Assembly (NCBI RefSeq): GCF_048572895.1
Contig: NZ_CP183878.1
Location: forward strand, 2,232,001-2,296,000
DNA length: 64,000 nucleotides
Source of the DNA: Psychrobacillus sp048572895
GTDB taxonomy: Bacteria > Bacillota > Bacilli > Bacillales_A > Planococcaceae
Direction of reading: 5' to 3'
The position numbers and the translations under genes were made by a program. Every line of letters starts with the position of its first letter. Position 1 is the stretch's first letter. Of this stretch, positions 27,702 to 37,006 are shown in pieces. The notes under the pieces are model-generated. The model did not search any database. It was not told the DNA's origin and worked only from the letters and a program-made list of their open reading frames with translations.

Positions 27702-28091
27702 TTAATAACGATTATACGTTTTTACATAGTATTTTAGCTTTCGTCTTTCAATTGAATCGTTCTCATCCGTAATGGTAAGGCGATTAATTTGATTGACTAT
27801 ATATCCATGCTCACTATCGTTAGCACGTAGATAATTAAGCTTTGAATCAATTAAATCTGTTAGGTTTTCAATGGCAAAGAACGCATCATAGTTCGCTCCT
27901 TTTTCAATATCCCATACATCAACATCTAAAAATAAACCGTCTGATTGCTCATCAAGATTATTTGAAGTTGTTATGTTGATTACCGCATAAGGATATGTAG
28001 CTTTGTCCGATGCTTTACCTGTATACACCCTTGCGCCAATAGAGGATAGCATGTCTAAAATAAATTGATATTTGGTTGCTATTTTACTCAT
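27702..28091 (-). CDS. Tail terminator protein
   Basis: A 129-residue protein similar in size and layout to siphovirus tail-terminator proteins (YAVINITTSNNLDEQSDGLF and a central DVWDIEKG). It stops tail tube growth and joins the tail to the neck. It is placed just upstream of the major tail protein gene. Confidence 0.65.
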   Translation of the reverse strand: MSKIATKYQFILDMLSSIGARVYTGKASDKATYPYAVINITTSNNLDEQSDGLFLDVDVWDIEKGANYDAFFAIENLTDLIDSKLNYLRANDSEHGYIVNQINRLTITDENDSIERRKLKYYVKTYNRY

Positions 28092-28093
28092 AC

Positions 28094-28441
28094 TTATTGA
28101 CCAAACTGCTCAAATGTAGATTTAGCTAATCGATTAATGTTTTGTATGTTTTCCTCTACTGCTGGCACAAGGTATGGTTGTGGTGTTCGTGTAGAACTTC
28201 CCACCTCTATGATTTCTGCATAGGAAACATTCGTTCCTACTTCAACTTTTTTCTTTTGTAAATCTACAATGTGGTGAATAGATGAGCGCAGAAGACCAGT
28301 ATCTACAGGTGTACGCACTTTAGCTTCAGAGCTAACGTATAGACCAATAGTCTCTAAAGTTGCTTCTATAGCTCGCTCTAGTTCAGCACTAACGACATTT
28401 AAATTGGAATTTAGATTTATTTGAATTGAAATATTAAGCAC
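28094..28441 (-). CDS. HK97 gp10-like tail-completion / neck protein
   Basis: A 115-residue protein with the family motif KVRTPVDTGLLRSSIHH and the later NVSYAEIIEVGS, a clear gp10-like signature. Connector component. Confidence 0.85.
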   Translation of the reverse strand: MLNISIQINLNSNLNVVSAELERAIEATLETIGLYVSSEAKVRTPVDTGLLRSSIHHIVDLQKKKVEVGTNVSYAEIIEVGSSTRTPQPYLVPAVEENIQNINRLAKSTFEQFGQ

Positions 28442-28452
28442 CTACCTTTCAA

Positions 28453-28779
28453 TTACTGCTCAATTACTGTGCCACTCAAAAACTTTAATTCTACTTCTAA
28501 ATGATGATTGCGACCCATTGGATTGTCTGGATATGTAACCTCATATACACGATTGTTATTACCGTTACAAGTGATCCAGTCACCAATTTGAATATTTTCA
28601 ATACCGCAAATTAAAATGTGCGTAGATTCTTCCACCATCTTCATGGACATCTCTTTTGTGCTACCTGACAATAAATCTATAACACCGCCAACATCAAATT
28701 CTTTAATCATCGTAAACACTTCACGATTAAGCTTAGTTAAAGTAGTTTGTTTGCGATAAACACTAATTAAATCCATCAT
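28453..28779 (-). CDS. Head closure / head-tail adaptor protein
   Basis: A 108-residue small beta protein between the connector and gp10-like genes. It has WITCNGNNNRVYEVTYPDNP near the middle, consistent with head-completion proteins of the gp16 (SPP1) type. It overlaps the upstream connector gene by 4 bp. Family by position and character. Confidence 0.6.
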   Translation of the reverse strand: MMDLISVYRKQTTLTKLNREVFTMIKEFDVGGVIDLLSGSTKEMSMKMVEESTHILICGIENIQIGDWITCNGNNNRVYEVTYPDNPMGRNHHLEVELKFLSGTVIEQ

Positions 28780-29123
28780 CGTATACCAGTAATAGGGAAG
28801 AACTGAATCTTGTCCGATACTTTCGAAGTGTCTGCTTTATAAGGCTCTAGCATTACTATTAGATAAGTAGGAATGCTATCCGAAAAAGTTGTAGATTCTC
28901 GTGACAAGCTATAACTTTTTAAGCCTGCATCCTTCATAAAATATTCAATTAGCTTTGAAACAATAAAAGCAAGCCCTTCATCTATCTCATCTTCAGCAGT
29001 AATTGGTTTACCAATGTGCATTGAAACGAATTTCAATACAGATGGAATTAGTGCTCCTATTTGAATATCTTTTGTATTATCAAAAATACCTAGATAATCC
29101 TTAACTACATCAAAATTAAGCAT
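28776..29123 (-). CDS. Head-tail connector protein (gp6/gp15-like)
   Basis: A 115-residue helical protein, MLNFDVVKDYLGIFDNTKDI and onward, typical of small adaptor proteins that bind below the portal. Its ATG overlaps the stop of the preceding small gene by 1 bp. Confidence 0.7.
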   Translation of the reverse strand: MLNFDVVKDYLGIFDNTKDIQIGALIPSVLKFVSMHIGKPITAEDEIDEGLAFIVSKLIEYFMKDAGLKSYSLSRESTTFSDSIPTYLIVMLEPYKADTSKVSDKIQFFPITGIR

Positions 29124-29296
29124 TATTTTTCACCTTGCTTTGCTGTTTGTCTTCGGTTATTTTTCTTTTGGTCTACCTTTACTTCTTTCTCTTCAGCTTC
29201 AGCAACTTCAACCTCTACACTAGTTTCAGTTACCTTAACTGGTGCTTTAGTGTCTTCTGCAACTTCTTTTTTATCGTGATATCTACGTAACATCAT
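29123..29296 (-). CDS. Small charged phage head-region protein, 57 aa
   Basis: An open frame from ATG 29296 (GGAGGTGG upstream), beginning MMLRRYHDKKEVAEDTKAPV with a highly charged Val/Glu/Lys-rich middle and a basic end. Similar short genes often follow the capsid gene. Function unknown; translationally coupled to the connector gene. Confidence 0.6.
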   Translation of the reverse strand: MMLRRYHDKKEVAEDTKAPVKVTETSVEVEVAEAEEKEVKVDQKKNNRRQTAKQGEK

Positions 29297-29321
29297 GAAT
29301 TTCCACCTCCAACTTAAAAGT

Positions 29322-29350
29322 AAAAAAAGAGTAGCACTATGCTACTCTCA
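29322..29350 (-). terminator. Intrinsic terminator after the major capsid gene
   Basis: The perfect 8-bp stem GAGTAGCA/TGCTACTC with a 3-base loop is followed by TTTTTTT on the minus strand. Confidence 0.88.
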
Positions 29351-29362
29351 TCAAACAAATAA

Positions 29363-30172
29363 TTATTTTCCTACAACTAACTTAACTACTTTTGATTCAT
29401 TTTCTAGTGCTGTAACATAGTGTTGGTCTGCTGCTAGAACAGTAGTTTTCTTTAGGATGTCACGGTCTGTTTCAATTTCTACGTCACGTTTAAGATAGAT
29501 AGCTAATGCTCCTTCTTTTACAATGAAGTTAGTGTAAGTGTTTGTTTCTGCATTAAATGGAACTTTTGAAGATGTTACTACTTGAGCTCCTGCAATTTCA
29601 CCTACTACACCTTTCATGAATGCATCTGGTACATTACCAAGATATTGAGAATCTTTACGTAATGTAGACTTTTGGTTTGGATGGATGAATAAAATTTTCA
29701 CTTCATCATCTTCTTCACCAAATTGATCGATAGCATCTACAATAGTATCGTAAGAAATTTTAAGACCAGTAACAAATTCTAAAGTAGCCGTCTCAAGCGC
29801 TGCTACACAATCTGAATCTACTTTATCAGCAATAGATTTTTCTAATTGATCTTCTGATTCAGAAACTGGATCACCATGACCAGAAAGAGCTGACTCATCT
29901 GTAATTTCAATTGCTTTTCCTGCTTTTTTAACTTTAGCGGATTGACGTGAAGTAGTTAGAACTGTTGTTCCGATAGCAACACCTTCAGCGACATCTTCAG
30001 CTTCACCGATGTATTCGAAGCGTGGAATTGTAATTGTATCTCCTGGTTGATTTACTAACGTTCTATCAACACGTGCAACAGGTGCAAATTTGATTTTCTT
30101 TGGAAGATTCGCTGAAATCATATCTGCCATTACTTCTGGATTTACTAAGTTCGATAATTTTGTTTGTGTCAT
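29363..30172 (-). CDS. Major capsid protein
   Basis: A 269-residue capsid subunit: LVNPEVMADMISANLPKKIK, ITIPRFEYIGEAEDVAEGVA, then KAGKAIEITDESALSG and the C-terminal ADQHYVTALENESKVVKLVV. It follows the scaffold gene and is flanked by terminators on both sides, as expected for a very highly expressed gene. An HK97-fold is assumed from family knowledge. Confidence 0.88.
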   Translation of the reverse strand: MTQTKLSNLVNPEVMADMISANLPKKIKFAPVARVDRTLVNQPGDTITIPRFEYIGEAEDVAEGVAIGTTVLTTSRQSAKVKKAGKAIEITDESALSGHGDPVSESEDQLEKSIADKVDSDCVAALETATLEFVTGLKISYDTIVDAIDQFGEEDDEVKILFIHPNQKSTLRKDSQYLGNVPDAFMKGVVGEIAGAQVVTSSKVPFNAETNTYTNFIVKEGALAIYLKRDVEIETDRDILKKTTVLAADQHYVTALENESKVVKLVVGK

Positions 30173-30243
30173 TTAAGAACACTCCTATTTTATATTTGTA
30201 GTACTTTTATCTTTAGGGTCTAAAAGTCCGAAACAAGACGGCA

Positions 30244-30280
30244 TAAAAAAGAGACAACTTCAATTTAGAAGTTGCCTCTT
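30244..30280 (-). terminator. Intrinsic terminator between scaffold and capsid genes
   Basis: The stem GAGGCAACTTC/GAAGTTGTCTC is followed by TTTTTT on the minus strand, immediately upstream of the capsid gene. Capsid transcription would need readthrough or a promoter in the 70 bp before the capsid start. Confidence 0.85.
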
Positions 30281-30290
30281 ATATCACTAT

Positions 30291-30911
30291 TTATTTTTTT
30301 AGTTGTTTATATAGCTCTGGATTTTCGTTAAATAACTTCGTTCTCTCAGTAACATTCATTTTATTGAAATCTTCTTTTGTAACTGTTACTGCACCATTAC
30401 CATGAACGTGTTGTGTACCACTTGCTTTGAAAGTATCATTTACTTTTGCAGCTACTGCACTATCGAAAACATTTTTAAAGATGCCAATTCGTTCAATAGT
30501 TGATGCTTCATCACCTGTTACAACAAATTCAGCAACTTCTAAAGGTAAAGTGTTCTTAGCTAGATGTTCTATAGCAATATAACGCAATTTATCTTTCTTC
30601 AAAGATTCGTTTTCTTGTCGTAACAAATCCTCTTCATGTTGTTTCTTATCTTCAGCAGACATTTTAGCTACTTTTAAATCCTCTAATTCTTTTTCTTTAT
30701 CTTTTAGCTTCTTAGAGTAGTCTGAGCGAACTTTGTCTGTTTCTGATTGAATCATTTTCAGAACATCTTCTTGTGTCAATACTTTAGATTCTGTGTTTTC
30801 TTCATTACCAGTAGTTGTTGAATCCTCATTTGTTTCTGTAGTAGTGGTTGTATCTGTAGTAGTACCTTCTTCAGCAAAATATTGTAAATTCAATTTTAAT
30901 AAGTTTTCCAT
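30291..30911 (-). CDS. Capsid scaffolding protein
   Basis: A 206-residue acidic coiled-coil protein with a Thr/Glu-rich N-terminus (TTTDTTTTTETNEDSTTTGN) and a long charged helix (SDYSKKLKDKEKELEDLKVA). Position between the minor head and capsid genes and composition fit a scaffold. Confidence 0.8.
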   Translation of the reverse strand: MENLLKLNLQYFAEEGTTTDTTTTTETNEDSTTTGNEENTESKVLTQEDVLKMIQSETDKVRSDYSKKLKDKEKELEDLKVAKMSAEDKKQHEEDLLRQENESLKKDKLRYIAIEHLAKNTLPLEVAEFVVTGDEASTIERIGIFKNVFDSAVAAKVNDTFKASGTQHVHGNGAVTVTKEDFNKMNVTERTKLFNENPELYKQLKK

Positions 30912-30985
30912 TTTTATTTTCTCCTCTTGTTATGCAATTCGATTTCCCTCAAAAGAGTTAAATTTAATGCATCCCATTTTATTTT

Positions 30986-31903
30986 TTAGGTTAAATTTTC
31001 TTTCCATTCATCGTAATTCTTATAAACGATTATTTCGCCTTCGCCTGCTTCGTTACGCGCTCTACGAACGGTAGGCTCAAATCCATCAAATATTGCTATC
31101 ATATCGCACCTACATTTGATGTCTTCTGAAGCAACACCGAACTTACCTGGTGCTAGTGCTTCATTTCCATTTCGAGAAACAAAGTATTCATCTACCTCTA
31201 TTGTTTGACCATCTAAATTTCTATGACTATTACGTGTTCGAGAATCTAAAGTTGAAAGCCATCTTTTTTTCATGACTACCCCTTTTTCTCTTGCACGTTC
31301 CATAGATTTCAAGTTGGCTTCTTGTAAGCTTCGATGTGTTTCAGTTTGAACAATTGTTACTGCTTTGTTCTTACCTATATCCATTCTTTTTGTTAGCTCT
31401 CTAGCCATTGCATCATAGCCCCATCCTAGAACAAGACCACTCATTACAGTTTCCCTCAATTGTCTTACAAGCAATGTATTGTTATCAGTAGCTCGCTCTG
31501 ACCATTTGATAGTGTCCATATTGTTATTAATGACTTCCTCTAATAACGATGGATGTATCTTGTTGTAAATGGACATACCTGCTAATAATTCAATTGAATG
31601 ACCACGGGAATAATATGACTCTTTAAATACTTCCGTAATAGCTTCTTGGGTATGTTGAATTTGTGTTTTGGTAAGGCTTTTAATATGTTCCATCAACTTA
31701 TTCTCTAATTGAGTTAATCGCCCATATTGTTGTATCGTCTCACGTTTAACAAGACCATTCTCCCCATACTGTTCAAACATGTCGGAAACATCTAATTTCA
31801 TTGCTTTTAATGTATTTAAATACTCTTGAGCTATATCACGTTCTTTTTTGCTTTGTATCGTTTTAATTAGCTTCTGATATTTTACATACTGATTTTTATT
31901 CAT
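30986..31903 (-). CDS. Minor head protein (SPP1 gp7 / Mu F-like)
   Basis: A 305-residue protein with the phage Mu F-type signature near the end: KRWLSTLDSRTRNSHRNLDG, then EDIKCRCDMIAIFDGF. It follows the portal gene. It takes part in DNA ejection or portal-associated assembly. Confidence 0.85.
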   Translation of the reverse strand: MNKNQYVKYQKLIKTIQSKKERDIAQEYLNTLKAMKLDVSDMFEQYGENGLVKRETIQQYGRLTQLENKLMEHIKSLTKTQIQHTQEAITEVFKESYYSRGHSIELLAGMSIYNKIHPSLLEEVINNNMDTIKWSERATDNNTLLVRQLRETVMSGLVLGWGYDAMARELTKRMDIGKNKAVTIVQTETHRSLQEANLKSMERAREKGVVMKKRWLSTLDSRTRNSHRNLDGQTIEVDEYFVSRNGNEALAPGKFGVASEDIKCRCDMIAIFDGFEPTVRRARNEAGEGEIIVYKNYDEWKENLT

Positions 31904-31909
31904 TATTTA

Positions 31910-33379
31910 TCACTCATCTTTAGGTAAATTATCTAAATTGTATTCTTTATCTACAGGAGTATTCGGGTCTGTATATGGAACGGAATACGCTTCTGCATCT
32001 TTTTTCATTTCTTCTAATTCATATTCAACATCATCAATGAATGATAGCAATGTTAAACGAGTACGCTCAGAAACTTTTCCTTGTAACAATCCAGTTACTT
32101 TAGCTTCATACTCATAATCCACAGGTAGATTACGCTTGAATGTAAAGAACACATCCAGATAGTACACATTCACTTTGCGTTTCTCCCATGTAGATGTAAC
32201 AATTTTCATCATTTCAGACAATGAACGCTTGAATTTCGATTCTAATGAGATACTTTTATTGGATAACGCTTGTAGCTTATATTGCAATGCGATTCCTGAA
32301 ATATTGCCAAATGATTCATCTAAGAAATCTACAGACTGTGAAAAGCGTTGAATGTTCCCTTCCACACGGTCAAGGAATGAATCACCAAATGTAGGATCTA
32401 ATTGTTTCGTGACATATCCAATTTTAGAGCCTACAGGAATATGAAAAGCTCCTATTTTTTTAACTTGTTCCATTACTTTCTCATCTGGCATTTCACCTTC
32501 AAAATACATATAAGCAAGTAAAAACCCATTCAATTCATTTGAATTATTGGATAGAACAGTATCATAGTTGTCGATTAAATCTAATACTTTTTCTAAATCG
32601 GATTGACTTTCTTCATTGTTTTGAAAGAATACAAAAGGACAATAATCAAATAAATGCATTTTAGGATTATCTGGATAACCAGCAATATTTAAAACGAATT
32701 TTTCACCTTCTGATTTAGTGTCTTGTGAATTTTCTACAAAATAAAAAACCTGTGACCCATCGTAAAATTCAACGTGAGTTACAAGTTCATCATCTATGTT
32801 GTATTCAATATAGTACCGCAAAGCATACTCTACTTCCTTATGTTCATTCAGAAGGAATATCGTTTCATATGGCTTCACATTTACCACTCGTTCAAAGCCA
32901 TTTTTGTCTATATACATCTTACGACCTGCATGACCACACACTGCTAATATCTTAGTCATTTCTGAATCTAAATCATGCATATTATTTCTCAAAATAAAAT
33001 CATTGATTGTTTCAGCGTGTTTCTTGTATTGACCTAGAGAAGTTGTATTTAACGCTTTTCTTACTTCTTCATTACTTTCATCTTTTCCCACTTCATATTT
33101 CGTTTTGTCTAAATCATAGTTAATCGGAATCCCTGCAAAGTAACCTACTTTTTGATTAACAATAGAACCAAAGAAATCATTTGCGATTTTTTCATTTGTT
33201 ACATACTCAGGTAGCTCTCGATGTTTAATAGGAACTTCACCTTTATACCTTTTCCATAACCCTAGTGTTTTTTCAGCAATAGGAGAATGATCCGCAATTA
33301 ATTCTTCAATCATGATGCTATTAATGGTAGCTCCATTATTTAATTTTCTTCGTATCTTATTTTGAATAGCAGTATTCAC
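31910..33379 (-). CDS. Portal protein (SPP1 gp6-like)
   Basis: A 489-residue portal subunit: YKGEVPIKHRELPEYVTNEK, FVFFQNNEESQSDLEKVLDLID and SGIALQYKLQALSNKSISLE are characteristic of the SPP1-type portal family. It forms the dodecameric vertex through which DNA enters. Confidence 0.9.
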   Translation of the reverse strand: MNTAIQNKIRRKLNNGATINSIMIEELIADHSPIAEKTLGLWKRYKGEVPIKHRELPEYVTNEKIANDFFGSIVNQKVGYFAGIPINYDLDKTKYEVGKDESNEEVRKALNTTSLGQYKKHAETINDFILRNNMHDLDSEMTKILAVCGHAGRKMYIDKNGFERVVNVKPYETIFLLNEHKEVEYALRYYIEYNIDDELVTHVEFYDGSQVFYFVENSQDTKSEGEKFVLNIAGYPDNPKMHLFDYCPFVFFQNNEESQSDLEKVLDLIDNYDTVLSNNSNELNGFLLAYMYFEGEMPDEKVMEQVKKIGAFHIPVGSKIGYVTKQLDPTFGDSFLDRVEGNIQRFSQSVDFLDESFGNISGIALQYKLQALSNKSISLESKFKRSLSEMMKIVTSTWEKRKVNVYYLDVFFTFKRNLPVDYEYEAKVTGLLQGKVSERTRLTLLSFIDDVEYELEEMKKDAEAYSVPYTDPNTPVDKEYNLDNLPKDE

Positions 33380-33403
33380 TATCTCAACCTCTTTTCTTCC
33401 TAT

Positions 33404-34885
33404 TTAATAGTTATATATAGATTTAACTGCCGTAATTGGTTTAGCAGTATTTTCAATGGTCTCTACCAATCCAGTGATACAGTCTGCGCTATCATCGAAT
33501 TTATTTTTCTTGAATTCACGTTGAAATGAAATCAATGCAAGATAAAATTCATTCCATTTGCTCAACCAGTTACTAGGGAAATAAACTAATCGCTCCACTG
33601 CTGAAGACATGGAAAGAATGCGTGATTCTTTATTCTTTGATTGGTGAAATGGCTTGATAGTAGTTAGATGATTATTGAATTCTCCACGCAGTATTCTTTC
33701 TACTGAACGTGCGAAGCCTTGACCACCATTATTCGATTCAATATGTGCAATATTTACCTCATGCTTATTTAACATTTCAGCCGTTTGTCTTTCTGTTATG
33801 CTCATATCGTCTTTTGTATAAAGAACATCTAAAACAAATAATTCCTTTTGATAAACACCTGCTACAATTGCACAAAGGTAATCACTACCTTTATCCGCAG
33901 TATCTATATAAGCAATTATCTTTTCAAATATAGGTCTGTTTAATTCATCTGTTGGAAGTTTTGTATATTGTTTAAATGAGGAGTATAAACGTCCGTAGAA
34001 ATCGAGTGGTTTTTGTAAATAGTTAGCTGAGAATATCAAAGGAGACATTATTTCTCTAATGGATATGTATGTATCCCAATTACAAATTTCATCACATAGC
34101 ATTTCTTTTTTAGCTTCATCAATGCACGCTGGCATCGTCAATACATACCAATCATCTGGATTCTTAGAAATCAACTTTCCACAAACGTCAGAAGTTGCCC
34201 ACCTTGTAGAAATCATAATGGTAATACCACCTTGAGACTTTCGAGACAAGAATGTATTTGCATACCATTCAAATAAGTGTTGTAATTCCTTCTCATTGAA
34301 TGCCACATTATGATCCTTTATTAAATCATCGATAATATGGATGTTTCCTCGTTTACCAGTAGATGAACCACCAGGAGAAGTAGCTGCAAAAGACATATAA
34401 TTTCCTTCTACTGCCCAATGCCCTGCTGAACTATTGCCATGTTTCAATTTAATTTCTGGATAGATGTCACCATATTGAACACCAAACGATTCTGGTGATT
34501 TACCTTCTGAAATAAATCCTCTTACTTCTTTACTGAATAATGTAGCGAAATCTTCATTGTATGAAGCTGTCATTATTTGATTCTTCAAGTTATCGCCCAA
34601 CATCCACGCACTAAACAATTTAGCCATATATGACTTACCAAATGAAGGAGGGAGATTGATAGAAATATTCTTAAATTGCTCGCCATTCTTCTTTAATAAA
34701 TTGCCTTGATATAATGATTGCAACGTATCACATATTTCTTTCGTATATCCTTCCTTACCTTTTGTAAAGAATTGAGGATTTATGACTTTACAGAATTCGT
34801 AAAAGTTTTCACGTGCCTTCTTTATCTTCAGCTCTTTTAATAAAATAAGCTTTGCCAATTTATCGTCTTTCTTAATAACACTCAA
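33404..34885 (-). CDS. terL: Terminase large subunit
   Basis: A 493-residue packaging motor. Walker A-like PPSFGKS is at about residues 79-85, Walker B-like NIHIIDDLIKD follows, and the nuclease domain starts IAYIDTADKGSDYLCAIVAG and ends with DDSADCITGLV. The gene appears complete. It is separated from terS by about 1.6 kb of inserted genes. Confidence 0.92.
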   Translation of the reverse strand: MSVIKKDDKLAKLILLKELKIKKARENFYEFCKVINPQFFTKGKEGYTKEICDTLQSLYQGNLLKKNGEQFKNISINLPPSFGKSYMAKLFSAWMLGDNLKNQIMTASYNEDFATLFSKEVRGFISEGKSPESFGVQYGDIYPEIKLKHGNSSAGHWAVEGNYMSFAATSPGGSSTGKRGNIHIIDDLIKDHNVAFNEKELQHLFEWYANTFLSRKSQGGITIMISTRWATSDVCGKLISKNPDDWYVLTMPACIDEAKKEMLCDEICNWDTYISIREIMSPLIFSANYLQKPLDFYGRLYSSFKQYTKLPTDELNRPIFEKIIAYIDTADKGSDYLCAIVAGVYQKELFVLDVLYTKDDMSITERQTAEMLNKHEVNIAHIESNNGGQGFARSVERILRGEFNNHLTTIKPFHQSKNKESRILSMSSAVERLVYFPSNWLSKWNEFYLALISFQREFKKNKFDDSADCITGLVETIENTAKPITAVKSIYNY

Positions 34886-34924
34886 TACAATTCCCTCCTT
34901 CTTTCTTTAGTTTTTAGACATAAT

Positions 34925-34952
34925 AAAAGACACCTCATTGACTGAAGTGCCT
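34925..34952 (-). terminator. Weak intrinsic terminator upstream of terL
   Basis: The stem GGCACTTCA/TGAGGTGTC (with G-U pairs) is followed by TTTT on the minus strand. It isolates terL from the inserted genes upstream. Confidence 0.6.
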
Positions 34953-34967
34953 CGTTTGTTTTCTTAT

Positions 34968-35102
34968 TTAATTTGATTTATTCTTTATAAGTTTCAATAG
35001 AATAAAGTCACACATTTTCCATAATCCTATTCTTCCTACCATTACAGTAAATAGCCTATTCAATCTAAGCAAATTAAAACTTAAAGTATCTCTTTCACTC
35101 AT
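34968..35102 (-). CDS. Small hypothetical phage protein, 44 aa
   Basis: An open frame from ATG 35102 (MSERDTLSFNLLRLNRLFTV to IKNKSN), preceded by GGAAGGTGA. Basic and fairly hydrophobic; one weak membrane-like stretch (FTVMVGRIGLW). Not recognised. Part of the insertion between terS and terL. Confidence 0.4.
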   Translation of the reverse strand: MSERDTLSFNLLRLNRLFTVMVGRIGLWKMCDFILLKLIKNKSN

Positions 35103-35213
35103 CCAAATATCACCTTCCATTTTAAGATACAAAATCGTTGATTAGAGTCGTCTTAACACTCCCCCTCACAATGTGTCTCCGAACTCATTCAAATGGATAT
35201 TTTCTTTAGATAA

Positions 35214-35648
35214 TTAACTTGCAAATAGTTTAGCAATCATTTCTTGTTGTGGCATTCTGTTTGATGATTTGCTATCCATATTTAGTTTGAGCTTCTTCTT
35301 TTTAATTTTCTTTTGCTTACCTGTTCTTGTTCCTCTTGGAACATTGTAACCATTGTAAGCATCATATTCACGTAATGCTATTCGATAAAATTTAAGTAGT
35401 TCATCTTTTCCATTTGAACAATCGAATTGCATTATGACTTCATATTTAAATGAAGCAAAGCCTAACTCTCTCATTTCACAATACAGATACTTATCCTTCT
35501 GTGTTCCATTCTTTAGATTAGATTTATCCCTACTAATTACCGATTCAATTGGAATAGATGAATTATAACCAATGAATACCTTCTCATTCTTATCGTTCGT
35601 TATCTTATATATGTAACCCTTTGATTGTCTTACCTCATTAGTTGTCAT
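35214..35648 (-). CDS. GIY-YIG-like endonuclease, probably divergent
   Basis: A 144-residue protein. GYIYKITNDKNEKVFIGYNS matches the GIY-YIG start (with YIY...FIG), and the later LLKFYRIALREYDAYNGYNV fits the domain's C-terminal glutamate/GYN region. A basic lysine-rich tail follows (KQKKIKKKKLK). The ribosome binding site is AAAAAAGGGGAAAT. A homing-type nuclease within the packaging module is plausible; activity is uncertain because the core is degenerate. Confidence 0.6.
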   Translation of the reverse strand: MTTNEVRQSKGYIYKITNDKNEKVFIGYNSSIPIESVISRDKSNLKNGTQKDKYLYCEMRELGFASFKYEVIMQFDCSNGKDELLKFYRIALREYDAYNGYNVPRGTRTGKQKKIKKKKLKLNMDSKSSNRMPQQEMIAKLFAS

Positions 35649-35683
35649 GTTAATTTCCCCTTTTTTGTTTTGTTTATTTCCAT

Positions 35684-35710
35684 AATAAAAGACCTCACAA
35701 TTGTGAAGTC
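35684..35710 (-). terminator. Intrinsic terminator after the resolvase gene
   Basis: The stem GACTTCACAA/TTGTGAGGTC (one G-U) is followed by TTTTATTA on the minus strand. Confidence 0.8.
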
Positions 35711-35726
35711 ATAAGGTTGATACTAT

Positions 35727-36296
35727 TTAGCTTTGTACTTTCCTCTTATTAATTTCCTTGTATAGTTTGCCTTGTGATATGCCCACCTGTTGGACTATCT
35801 CCTTGATACTATAATCATTAGAATCATACATCTTTAAAGCCGTCTTAATCTTATCTTCATCTAATGAAGGTCTTCCCATTCTAACCCCTCTAGCTTTAGC
35901 TGAAGCCATTCCTTCTTTAGTTCTGTCAACAATCAAGTCACGTTCTAATTGAGATATAACCGCTATCATTCCTAACATAGCCTTACCTGTTGAAGTAGAT
36001 GAATCAATGTTCTCCTTTAATGAAACAAAGTTGATACCTCTCTTATTCAAATCATCAATGATTGTTAGGATGTCTAATGTGTTCCTACCTAATCGACTGA
36101 TCGATTCAACAACAACTGTATCGCCTGTTCTAACAATGTCCAACAACTGATTTAATCCTACTCTATCCTTCTTAGTACCAGTATACTTTTCTGTTATCAG
36201 CTTATCGTATCCATACTTTTCTAATGCATCTAACTGTCTAGCTAACTCCTGTTGTTCTGTTGATACTCTCGCATATGCTATCTTCTGTACGTTCAT
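35727..36296 (-). CDS. Small serine recombinase (resolvase/invertase family)
   Basis: A 189-residue recombinase from ATG 36296 (GAGGAG upstream). The catalytic domain has KIAYARVSTEQQ with the nucleophilic serine, SISRLGRNTLD and the E-helix MIAVISQLERDLIVDRTKEG. A C-terminal helix-turn-helix (YSIKEIVQQVGISQGKLYKE) completes the Hin/Tn3-resolvase architecture. It is separate from the prophage integrase. It sits between terS and terL with a cluster of TTAATGTAA repeats in its upstream region. Confidence 0.9.
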   Translation of the reverse strand: MNVQKIAYARVSTEQQELARQLDALEKYGYDKLITEKYTGTKKDRVGLNQLLDIVRTGDTVVVESISRLGRNTLDILTIIDDLNKRGINFVSLKENIDSSTSTGKAMLGMIAVISQLERDLIVDRTKEGMASAKARGVRMGRPSLDEDKIKTALKMYDSNDYSIKEIVQQVGISQGKLYKEINKRKVQS

Positions 36297-36351
36297 ATGA
36301 AGCAACTCCTCTGATTTGTATTGGTTAAATACATCATATCAAAGAAGTTAC

Positions 36352-36490
36352 TTAATGTAAAGCTTTAATGTAATATTAAATGTAATAAGTTTGTGTAATA
36401 ATTACATATTTCAAAACGGCTTCATATCAACGTTTATAAAGTAGTAGTCATGGCTACCAATTTGTTACACAATCCATCCTTTAATGTAAC
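36352..36490. repeat. TTAATGTAA repeats upstream of the resolvase
   Basis: TTAATGTAA occurs at 36352-36360, 36365-36373 and 36481-36489, with a near copy TAAATGTAAT around 36377. All are direct copies on the plus strand between terS and the resolvase. They may be recombination half-sites or operators for the resolvase. They also overlap the terS stop side, so coincidence in AT-rich DNA is possible. Confidence 0.45.
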
Positions 36491-36492
36491 GT

Positions 36493-36963
36493 TTACTTCA
36501 CTCGTTTAAGATTAGGCTTATCGTCTGAATCATCATTCATTGATTGAATATACACTTCTAGCTCTTCAGCAGACATCTCTTCAACTTTCTTTTCTAAATC
36601 AGAATATTTGTTGTGAGTAACCTCTTGCTTCTCTGGTGCATAGTAACCATTCATCTTATTAATAAGATCGATAGCTTTTAATTGGATTCCTTCAGGACTA
36701 TTCAACAACATAGCATTTAATTTAGTCAATAATGCTTCTTTCGATAAATCAATATGACTAGCAGCCTGTTGTTTAAGAATGTCGATATATTTCTGAATTT
36801 TGTCCTCCTTCAATAGTCGGCTTCCCTGGCTTCCTGCTGTTCTTTCACTATACCCTGCACTTTTAGCTGCCTGTGTCGCATTGAATCCGTTAGATACATA
36901 GTATTCACAGAATGCCCTCTGTAGCTCATTCAAATCATTTTTAACGCTATTAGTCTCTTCCAC
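36493..36963 (-). CDS. terS: Terminase small subunit
   Basis: A 156-residue DNA-recognition subunit with the Terminase_2 N-terminus LNELQRAFCEYYVSNGFNAT, QAAKSAGYSERTAGSQGSRL and the later helix region AIDLINKMNGYYAPEKQEV. It binds the packaging site and feeds DNA to TerL. Confidence 0.9.
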   Translation of the reverse strand: MEETNSVKNDLNELQRAFCEYYVSNGFNATQAAKSAGYSERTAGSQGSRLLKEDKIQKYIDILKQQAASHIDLSKEALLTKLNAMLLNSPEGIQLKAIDLINKMNGYYAPEKQEVTHNKYSDLEKKVEEMSAEELEVYIQSMNDDSDDKPNLKRVK

Positions 36964-37006
36964 ATAAACAACCCCTATCCTTGTTCTTACCTTTATGTCA
37001 ACTCAT

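Noticed and set aside
36352..36490. CRISPR-like array reading of the TTAATGTAA repeats
   Set aside because: Repeats are too short and irregularly spaced, and no cas genes are present.
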